DNA of 5,484 bases, taken from positions 1-5,484 of the forward strand of contig JAPKYY010000500.1 in assembly GCA_026394095.1 (NCBI GenBank), read 5' to 3'. This DNA is from Acidobacteriota bacterium (lineage in GTDB: Bacteria; Acidobacteriota; Terriglobia; Bryobacterales; Bryobacteraceae). The notes below the pieces were generated by a model. That model had not been told where the DNA came from, made no database searches, and saw nothing but the letters and a program-made list of their open reading frames with translations. The translations under genes were made by a program, and so were the position numbers. This document shows positions 1-5,484 of this stretch, piece by piece; positions within the stretch are counted from its first letter, which is position 1, and each line of letters starts with the position of its first letter.

Positions 1-2520
1 GCCGGTTTGGAGGTGTGAGCCTGCGCTGCCGTTGTAGCCTGCTTCGATGACGAGGCTGGAGGAGATCTGACGCTGGACGGTTAGAGTCCAGAACGAATTC
101 TCGGGAGCGCGGGTTGCTTCCTGACCCTGCCAGTAGTCGACGTTCAGACCATTGGAGAAGGCCGGGTCGAGGGAGGGGGGAAGCGCGTAGGAGGGGAGGC
201 CCTGGTCGAGCTTGAATGTGGGCTGGACGCCCTGGGTGCTGTTGTCGAATTGATACTGGCCGATGAAGCCAGCGAAGTGGCCTGAGCCTTGAACAGCAGT
301 GACGCGGGAGAAGGAGCGACCGTAGCCGGAGCGGATGGTTGTTTTTGAATCGAGGGTGTAGGCAAGGCCAATGCGTGGGCCGATGCCGCCATACCAACCG
401 GGGACGAGGCTGCGGGTGTTCTCGCGACCCTGACCGAAGCCCGCAAACCACAGGGCGCCGGGGCGACCGTTAGCTCCGGGATTGGGGCGTGTGGGGTTGA
501 AGTCTGAGTATTCGTCTTTGAGGTTGGTGGGCGGCATGGTGACGTCATAACGGATGCCGTAGTTGATGGTGAGCTTCTTGCTGATGCGGAAATCGTCCTG
601 GGCGTAGAAGCCGTAATAAGGGAAGCGTTGGGTTACGTTGCGGATTGTCTCTGTGCGGCCGAGGAAGGCGTCGCCGAGGAGGAAGGAGGCGAAGGAACTG
701 CCGCCGCTGGCGGGGAAGGCTGTGGCGCCTGGGACGGAAGTGCTGAGGAAGCTGAAGTCAGCACGACCGGCGATGTCCTGTTGGCCGAAGCCGTCGGCGT
801 TTTGATTCTGATAGGCGAAGCCGAACTTGAAGGTGTGCGAGCCACGGATGTAGCTGAAGTCGTCTTTGAGGCCCCATCCGGGTTGATTGGTGCCGTTGTA
901 GGAAGCACCACCCCAACCGGAGAATTCGGTGAAGTTGATGGTGGGGAAGTTCTGATTGCAATCGACGACGTTGGCGATGCAGACTTTGTCTTTCCAGTTT
1001 TTGTCTACGTTAGCGGAGAAGCTGTTTTTGGTGAAGGTGTTCTTTGCGAAAGACAGGTGGTTGATCATTCGCGGGGAGATGGTCCAGTCGTGGGTGAGAC
1101 GGAAGGCTTCGGTATCCCAGGCCTGGAGCTGGCCGTTCCACAGAGGTTGGGGGAGGCCGGGTGCGCCAGCGGGGCCGGGCTTGCGGCGGAATTCAGTTGT
1201 GTTCCAGAGGAAGCTGACGCGGTGGTTGTTGCCGAAGAGCTGATCGCCTTTGACGGACCATTTGTCGGTGGGGGTGACTTCAGTGCCGCCGCTGACGAGA
1301 TAGTTTTGACGAACGTAGCCGCTGGTGCCTGGCGCGAAGCCACGATTGGGGGTGACGGCGGAGGCGAATTTCGCGATGTTGGAAGCAGTGGTGGAGAAGC
1401 GGTTAGCGGGGATCTGATTGTTGGGGAAGGCGCTGCGAATATTGCCTGAGCCCGATGGGTTGGCGCGCAGAGTGGCTGGATCGTAGATGGGAATCAGACG
1501 GTTGGATTGGTCTACCCAGTTGCTGAAGTCGCCCCGGTACATTTCTGGAGTGGGGACGGAGAGGATGGCGTCGTTGGCACCAACACGGTTGCGGAAGCCC
1601 TCGAAGGCAGCGAAGAAGAAGGTCTTGTTACGGCCGTTATAGATTTTTGGAATGACGACAGGGCCGGAGAAGGTGCCGCCGAAGTCGTTCTGGCGGTAGA
1701 CGGAGCGTTTGGCGGCGAAGAAGCCGCGAGCGTCCATGGCGTCGTTGCGGAGGAAGTTGTAGACGGTGCCGTGGATATCGTTGGTGCCGGATTTGGAAGC
1801 GAAGGTCATGACGCCGCCACCGGCTTGGCCGTATTCGGCCTTGAAGCCGTTGGTGTCGACTGAGAATTCGGTGAGGCCTTCGACCGAAGGGGTATTAAGA
1901 GCGGCTTCGGCGGTGTCGCCGGAACGGTTGGTGCCAACGCTGTGCCCATCGAGGGTTGCGTCCCAAGCGGCAGCCTGGCCGCCGCCGAGAGAAAGGCGTT
2001 GGCCGTCACCGCGGGCTTCTGCAGCTACGGCGACAAGGTTGAAGGGGCTGCGCATTGCGCCGGCTACTACGAGAGGGAGTTCATCGACGAGTTTGTTCTG
2101 GACTTGCGTGGAAACTTTGGCCGTGTCGGTTTGGATGGCGGCAGCGTTGGCGGTGACTTCGATTTGTTCTGAGACTTGTCCGAGCTGGAGCTGGAGTTCG
2201 AGGCGTATGGATGAGGATGCGGCGACGATGACGTTTTGCTGGATGTAGCGCTTGAAGCCTGCGGCAGTGACGGTGATACGGTATGCGCCGGGGCTCAAGT
2301 TGGGGGCAGAGAATTCGCCGGTGCCTGAGGTGAGGACTTTAAAGGTGGCGTTGGTGTCTCGATTGACCACTGTAACTTCGGCGGCGGCGAGGGCGGCACC
2401 GGATTGGTCAGTTACTGTGCCGGCGATCAGGCCGCGTTCGCTTTGGGCGTAGCCGAGCGAGGAAAGAAGAAGAGTAGCAATTGCATACCTGGCAATACCG
2501 ATTGAAAAGCCTCTGAGCAT
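1..2520 (-). CDS. TonB-dependent receptor, Oar-like, with N-terminal carboxypeptidase-regulatory-like domain (3' end outside window)
   Basis: Outer-membrane beta-barrel receptor expected to import a large ligand with energy from TonB-ExbB-ExbD; the ligand cannot be read from the sequence. The minus frame is open for 840 codons from ATG at 2520 to the left edge. Residues 1-25 form a signal peptide (Arg residues, then a hydrophobic stretch with ATLLLSSLGYA) with likely cleavage near Ala25. Residues about 31-112 are a carboxypeptidase-regulatory-like beta-sandwich (GTVTDQSGA, GEFSAPNLSPGAYRITV, AAGFKRY). The plug follows, with AEYGQAGGGVMTFASKSGTN around 228-247 and HGTVYNFLRN at 250-259. Barrel motifs include NDFGGTFSGPVVIPK (278-292), NKTFFFAAFEGFR (298-310), FYAQDDFRIS near 634 and GPRIGLAY near 710. 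Family members usually have 1,000-1,200 residues, so the distal barrel lies off the window. No strong ribosome-binding site is seen (only a GAG about 10 bases upstream); the start was chosen because the signal peptide follows it at once. Codons end mostly in C. Family call is firm; substrate is unknown. Confidence 0.93.
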   Translation of the reverse strand, partial: MLRGFSIGIARYAIATLLLSSLGYAQSERGLIAGTVTDQSGAALAAAEVTVVNRDTNATFKVLTSGTGEFSAPNLSPGAYRITVTAAGFKRYIQQNVIVAASSSIRLELQLQLGQVSEQIEVTANAAAIQTDTAKVSTQVQNKLVDELPLVVAGAMRSPFNLVAVAAEARGDGQRLSLGGGQAAAWDATLDGHSVGTNRSGDTAEAALNTPSVEGLTEFSVDTNGFKAEYGQAGGGVMTFASKSGTNDIHGTVYNFLRNDAMDARGFFAAKRSVYRQNDFGGTFSGPVVIPKIYNGRNKTFFFAAFEGFRNRVGANDAILSVPTPEMYRGDFSNWVDQSNRLIPIYDPATLRANPSGSGNIRSAFPNNQIPANRFSTTASNIAKFASAVTPNRGFAPGTSGYVRQNYLVSGGTEVTPTDKWSVKGDQLFGNNHRVSFLWNTTEFRRKPGPAGAPGLPQPLWNGQLQAWDTEAFRLTHDWTISPRMINHLSFAKNTFTKNSFSANVDKNWKDKVCIANVVDCNQNFPTINFTEFSGWGGASYNGTNQPGWGLKDDFSYIRGSHTFKFGFAYQNQNADGFGQQDIAGRADFSFLSTSVPGATAFPASGGSSFASFLLGDAFLGRTETIRNVTQRFPYYGFYAQDDFRISKKLTINYGIRYDVTMPPTNLKDEYSDFNPTRPNPGANGRPGALWFAGFGQGRENTRSLVPGWYGGIGPRIGLAYTLDSKTTIRSGYGRSFSRVTAVQGSGHFAGFIGQYQFDNSTQGVQPTFKLDQGLPSYALPPSLDPAFSNGLNVDYWQGQEATRAPENSFWTLTVQRQISSSLVIEAGYNGSAGSHLQTG

Positions 2521-2590
2521 ATTGGGTGACTCTATCTGTTTTGGGTCGGAAATGCAATAGTTAGAGAGGATGCCAGTAGAATGAGATGGC
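2521..2590. promoter_or_regulatory. Short divergent intergenic region shared by the receptor and GH28 genes
   Basis: These 70 bases separate the start codons of two head-to-head genes and must hold whatever local promoters drive them. I found no convincing promoter pair. On the minus strand, TTGCAT and TAGAGT are 17 bases apart, but the second box is only about 9 bases from the receptor ATG. Only a 5-bp inverted repeat (CTCTA at 2530-2534, TAGAG at 2562-2566) is visible, too short to call an operator. The regulatory role is inferred from position alone. Confidence 0.35.
2563..2570 (+). promoter_or_regulatory. Candidate ribosome-binding site AGAGAGGA upstream of the GH28 gene
   Basis: This purine-rich AGAGAGGA is the best Shine-Dalgarno match before the GH28 gene. 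It lies 10 bases before ATG at 2581, a good spacing, but that ATG is in the wrong frame and reaches a stop after about 23 codons. It is 20 bases from the GTG at 2591 that opens the GH28 frame, which is too far for efficient use. An in-frame ATG at 2570 ends at TGA 2582-2584. The mismatch suggests weak initiation at GTG or a small lesion at the start. Confidence 0.4.
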
Positions 2591-3865
2591 GTGTTAAATC
2601 CCCTGTTATTGATTGCCGTAATTGCTGCACTGGATACCAAAGAGATCCAGAGCGGGATTGATAATGCTGCCGGTACGGGCAAGCCTTTTGTTTTGCCTGC
2701 CGGGATTCATAGTGTTGGGACGCTGCGGTTGCGAGCAGGTTCGCATTTGCGTTTTGCCGCCGGGGCTGTGTTGCGGATGCTGCCGTCGAATTCCGATTAT
2801 GTTGCGATTGAGAAACTTGGGTTTGAGCCGTTTGCCGATGTGGAGACGTCCCGGTTTGAACATGCGCTGTTGTTTGCCAGTGATGCGGATGGGGTGACGA
2901 TTGATGGGCCGGGGCGGATTGAATGCGAGAGGAGCTCGCGTGGAGGGCCGAAGCCGATTTCTTTGCGGAGGTGCCGCATTATCCAGCTGGATGGCTTTAC
3001 GATTGATCGTGCTCCGAACTATGCGATCAGTCGGATTGGTTGAAGCCGGGTGGATATTGGCCGGGTATCGATTACACGGAGTTTGTCTGACGGTATTGAT
3101 CTGGACAGCACGACGGATGCGCTGATTCATGATGTGGATGTGGAGTCGCACGATGATGCGGTTTGTTTGAAGACGAGCCTTTCGCTTGGGGAGAAAAAGC
3201 CGACGCGGAACATCACGATTGAACGTGCGCGGCTGAAGACGGCGAGCGTGTTTCTGAAGCTTGGGACTGAGTCTTATGGAGACTTCTCGAAGATCCGCGC
3301 TAAGGGGATTACGATGACTGGCGGGGTGGGGAATCGACATGGCAATCCGGGGATTGCGCTGGAGACGGTGGATGGAGGCAAGATCAGTGATGTGGTGATC
3401 GAGGACGTGAAGATGGACGGGGTGGGGACTCCTATTTTTCTACGCATTGGTGCGCGGAAAGAGCCTCCCGGGGAGATGACGGGGATCCGGCTAGCGAGGA
3501 TTGAAGCGCGTGGGACGCGTTATGCGAGCGTGATTGCCGGGTTGCTGGATGAGCCGATTCGCCGGCTGGTGATGGAAGAGATCCATGTCGAGCCTGTAGG
3601 TGCTGCGGGGATCTTTGATGCGAAGCAGAAGGTAGCCGAAGCGAGAAGTGCTTATCCGGAACCGATCCAGTTTGGGGCGATTCCCGCTTCGGCTTTCTTT
3701 TTTCGTCATGTGGCGGGATTGCGGTTGAGCGAGTTGCAGTACCTGAAGCCGGCGGCGTCTCCTGCGGTGTTGCTCGATCAAGTGACCGGGGCCTGGCCTA
3801 CGTGCAAGGAAGTGAATTCGACCCGGGGATCGTGCGATGGGAACTTCTCAAAGAAGAAGCCCTAA
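2591..3865 (+). pseudogene. Glycoside hydrolase family 28 (polygalacturonase-like) gene interrupted by an in-frame TGA
   Basis: GH28 enzymes are right-handed beta-helix proteins that hydrolyse galacturonosyl bonds in pectin; this one would be exported. From GTG at 2591 to TAA at 3865 the frame is 424 codons with one internal stop, TGA at codon 151 (3041-3043), and no frameshift there. The upstream part (codons 1-150) has a short hydrophobic leader (LLLIAVIAA), then LDTKEIQSGID, LPAGIHSVGTLRLRAGSHL, GAVLRM, FADVETSRFEHALLFA and GPKPISLRRCR. The downstream part has SDGIDLDS (166-173), which matches the family NTDGID motif, and HDDAVCLK (187-194) with the paired catalytic aspartates. LKLGTESYGDF (222-232), GIALETVDGG (254-263) and PIFLRIGAR (281-289) follow, then repeated beta-helix rungs. 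Total length is normal for the family. The usual GHG motif after the DD pair is missing. A second GTG at 3050 could open a 271-residue fragment, but no ribosome-binding site precedes it. Recent nonsense inactivation is likeliest; a sequencing error or stop readthrough is possible. Family assignment is good; activity and substrate are inferred. Confidence 0.85.
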
Positions 3866-4534
3866 CTGCGGTTTTTTCGAAGTGATGATGGTGTTGCCGT
3901 TCTGGAGGACTACGATCCAGTCTCCTGAATCGGTGCGATCGAGTCGAAGGATTGCCTCTATGCGCGCGATGGCGCTGCGGTTGATACGGAGGAAGCGCTT
4001 TGGGTCGAGCCGCTTTACGAGCGCTTCCATGGTGCTGCGGATTACGTATTCGTTTGCTCCTGAATGGATGAGGATGTAGTTACGGTCTGCTTCGAACCAA
4101 TCTACTTCGGCAACGGGGACGATGAGGCAGCCTTTGCGATGTTCGACCAGGATGCGGCTTGTGAAGGGATTCAGATGCTGCCTGGGCTGGGCTTTCTGAA
4201 GGGCTTGCTCGAGGCGCTCGGGGGAGACGGGCTTTAGTAGATAGTCGATGGCCGAGACTTCGAAGGCTTGAATCGCGTATTGATTGTAGGCGGTGCAGAA
4301 GACGATGCCGAAAGATGGTTCGATGGAGAGATTTTGCAAGAGTTCGAAGGCAGTGCCGTCGCCGAGTTCGATGTCGAGGAGGGCGAGGTCGGCGTCTGTT
4401 TTCTCGAGGAGTGGCAGGGCTTGGTTGAAGCTGGATGCAGATCCGCAGATGGTTGCGAGCTTTGAATCTTCGACCATTCGAATGAGCTTGCGCAGGGCGG
4501 GTGCTTCGTCCTCAACGATAACGACTCTCAACAT
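3848..4534 (-). CDS. LytTR-family two-component response regulator
   Basis: Cytoplasmic DNA-binding response regulator of 228 residues, phosphorylated by the kinase encoded just upstream. The receiver domain covers about residues 1-115. It has the acidic pocket E8-D9 in VVIVEDE, phosphoacceptor D54 in LALLDIELGDG, the switch residue T81 in FCTAYNQYA and K101 in YLLKPVS. The LytTR domain covers about 125-228, with VDWFEADRNYILIH (144-157), VIRSTMEALVKRLD (164-177) and FLRINRSAIARIEAI (181-195), the usual core of this winged beta-type DNA-binding fold. ATG at 4534 overlaps the kinase stop by 7 bases and has a good ribosome-binding site, so the start is secure and translation is probably coupled. 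The C-terminus (TSKKPQLGLLL) is a little shorter than is common in the family, and its last codons overlap the convergent GH28 gene by 18 bp. Family is clear; target genes are unknown. Confidence 0.95.
   Translation of the reverse strand: MLRVVIVEDEAPALRKLIRMVEDSKLATICGSASSFNQALPLLEKTDADLALLDIELGDGTAFELLQNLSIEPSFGIVFCTAYNQYAIQAFEVSAIDYLLKPVSPERLEQALQKAQPRQHLNPFTSRILVEHRKGCLIVPVAEVDWFEADRNYILIHSGANEYVIRSTMEALVKRLDPKRFLRINRSAIARIEAILRLDRTDSGDWIVVLQNGNTIITSKKPQLGLLL
3853..3878 (+). terminator. Weak candidate hairpin with T-run at the 3' end of the GH28 gene
   Basis: On the plus strand GAAGAAGCC (3853-3861) can pair with GGTTTTTTC (3870-3878), giving nine pairs, two of them G-U, around an 8-base loop. 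The T-run is part of the stem and only three pairs are G-C, so it would be a poor intrinsic terminator. In a minus-strand transcript the two G-U positions become A-C mismatches. It covers the GH28 stop codon and the start of the convergent overlap. Low certainty. Confidence 0.2.
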
Positions 4535-5484
4535 GCAGGGAACTCCACAGTTACGAGGACACCATCTGATTGCTCCAGCGTGAGTGTTGCCTGATCGCCG
4601 TAAGTAGCGTGAAGGCGTTGTCGAACCGCATCGAGCCCGAAGCCTGACTTTGAGGGCTTTAGCCCGGGGCCTTGATCTTTAATTTTGCAGACGAGGTTGT
4701 CGTTTTGCCGCAGGATTGAAAGCTGGATTGTGGCTTTGCCGGTGAGGGGATCACGGCCATGTTCGATCACGTTTTCGATCAAGGGCTGGAGCAGGAGTGG
4801 AGGAACTGGAATTGAGAAAAGGCTCTGCTGACAATCTATGTTGAAACTGAGTTTGTCTTCGAGGCGTGCCTGCATTACCGACACGTAGTTGTTCAAGAGG
4901 TCGAGTTCCTGCTTGAGAGGGATTGTGGTTTCGCTTTGGAGATCGATGGTGGCGCGCAGGAATTCACTGAGCCTGGTTAGGACGAGGTCTGCTTTTGGGA
5001 TGTCTTCGTGCATGAGTGCACTGATGGTGTTGAGGGAGTTGAATAGGAAGTGGGGCTGGAGCTGGCGTGTGAGGAGCTGCATGCGGGCCTGAGCGTAGGA
5101 TTGCTCTATGGCCTGGAGGCGTTGCCAGTTTAGATAGCTTCGCCTGAGGAAGCTGGTTAGGCAGAAGGCGATCAGGTCGCTTGGTGCTTCCATCAAGTAG
5201 CGTATTGGCATGTTGCCATAGTTGTATTCGCCGAGGCCGAAGATTGGAAAAACAAGAATCCTGGTGCCCCAATTCCAGGTGGTGTGCAGGAGGGTATAGG
5301 CGATGAAGGCTGGTATGTAAATGTGGAGCTTGTGTTTGGAAGCGGACCAGAATACGAGTGGAAGGAGGACAAAGAGCCCGTAGCTGCCGAATAGTTGTTC
5401 GAGGAGGATTCGGAGGAAGGGAATGGCAATTCTGTTGGTGGCCGGGAAGTCGAGATAGCGGTAGCAGGTGAAGAGAACGGCCAT
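4528..5484 (-). CDS. LytS-like sensor histidine kinase (His_kinase family), start possibly outside window
   Basis: Membrane sensor kinase that autophosphorylates on histidine and should pass the phosphate to the LytTR regulator encoded immediately downstream. Of the 318 residues visible, about 1-115 are hydrophobic, with likely membrane segments near 31-47, 54-70, 75-85 and 97-113 and no recognisable extracellular ligand domain. A short linker helix (about 118-138, LQAIEQSYAQARMQLLTRQ) leads to the phosphoacceptor motif LQPHFLFNSLNTI with H145. The ATPase domain has the N-box in LLLQPLIENVIEHG (N238), the G1 box DQGPGL (270-275) and GFGLDAVRQRL (281-291). The family more often shows LVENAIKHG and GIGL here, so these are mild variants. 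The ATG lies at the right edge (5482-5484), so a start further upstream, adding an N-terminal membrane helix, cannot be excluded. The stop overlaps the regulator start by 7 bases, indicating one operon. The promoter is outside the window. The signal sensed is unknown. Confidence 0.93.
   Translation of the reverse strand: MAVLFTCYRYLDFPATNRIAIPFLRILLEQLFGSYGLFVLLPLVFWSASKHKLHIYIPAFIAYTLLHTTWNWGTRILVFPIFGLGEYNYGNMPIRYLMEAPSDLIAFCLTSFLRRSYLNWQRLQAIEQSYAQARMQLLTRQLQPHFLFNSLNTISALMHEDIPKADLVLTRLSEFLRATIDLQSETTIPLKQELDLLNNYVSVMQARLEDKLSFNIDCQQSLFSIPVPPLLLQPLIENVIEHGRDPLTGKATIQLSILRQNDNLVCKIKDQGPGLKPSKSGFGLDAVRQRLHATYGDQATLTLEQSDGVLVTVEFPAC
4543..4547 (-). promoter_or_regulatory. Ribosome-binding site of the LytTR regulator
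   Basis: TGGAG on the minus strand lies 8 bases before the regulator ATG at 4534, inside the last codons of the kinase gene. It supports that ATG as the start and, with the 7-base overlap (ATGTTGA), translational coupling of the two genes. Confidence 0.55.

Noticed and set aside
628..1449. Plus-strand open frame of 273 codons opposite the receptor gene
   Set aside because: Its Glu/Gly/Ala/Val-rich composition with no domain is what the complement of C-ending codons gives. It lies wholly antisense to a gene with clear family motifs.
2521..2590. Sigma70-type promoter on the minus strand (TTGCAT, 17 bases, TAGAGT)
   Set aside because: The -10-like box would end about 9 bases from the receptor ATG, leaving almost no leader, and the matches to consensus are only 3/6 and 4/6.
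3041..3080. TGA as a selenocysteine codon with a SECIS element just downstream
   Set aside because: Only weak stems of about 4 bp can be formed after the TGA (for example CCGG 3046-3049 with 3061-3064, or GATA with TATC). GH28 has no known selenocysteine role, and no selenocysteine machinery is in the window.
2606..3340. Minus-strand open frame of 244 codons opposite the GH28 gene
   Set aside because: It is rich in Arg, Pro, Asn and Ile with no recognisable motif, and it runs antisense to conserved GH28 motifs on both sides of the TGA. It is a shadow frame.
3050..3865. Downstream half of the GH28 gene as a separate gene starting at GTG 3050
   Set aside because: There is no ribosome-binding site, it would start inside a beta-helix rung, and the same frame continues upstream with the missing half of the fold.

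Overview
The window looks like an ordinary chromosomal segment of a soil-type Acidobacteriota member. That assignment is inference. It rests on a large Oar-like TonB-dependent receptor with an N-terminal carboxypeptidase-regulatory-like domain, a family strongly expanded in Acidobacteriota, on a nearby LytS/LytTR-type two-component pair, and on moderately high GC. There is no rRNA or tRNA gene to test it.

Layout from left to right: (1) 1-2520, minus strand, the first 840 codons of a TonB-dependent outer-membrane receptor that runs off the left edge without a stop. (2) 2521-2590, a 70-bp intergenic region between divergent genes. (3) 2591-3865, plus strand, a glycoside hydrolase family 28 (polygalacturonase-like) gene of about 424 codons. 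It is broken by one in-frame TGA at 3041-3043, with the same reading frame continuing on both sides. (4) 3848-4534, minus strand, a LytTR-family response regulator whose 3' end overlaps the GH28 3' end by 18 bp tail to tail. (5) 4528-5484, minus strand, its LytS-like sensor histidine kinase, which lies upstream and overlaps the regulator by 7 bp. The kinase's first in-window ATG is at the right edge, so its true start may lie outside.

The receptor and the GH28 gene are head to head, which would fit uptake plus cleavage of a plant polysaccharide such as pectin. The receptor sequence does not identify its substrate, and the GH28 gene is interrupted, so this is weak. The kinase and regulator are almost certainly one operon and one signalling pathway: phosphorylation of His145 and transfer to Asp54, then DNA binding by the LytTR domain. 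Their target is not visible here.

I see no CRISPR array, insertion sequence, RNA gene or unfamiliar multi-gene system. The most interesting points concern the GH28 gene: a nonsense codon that replaces what is probably a Cys codon, a start region whose ribosome-binding site fits a different frame, and the absence of the usual GHG histidine motif.
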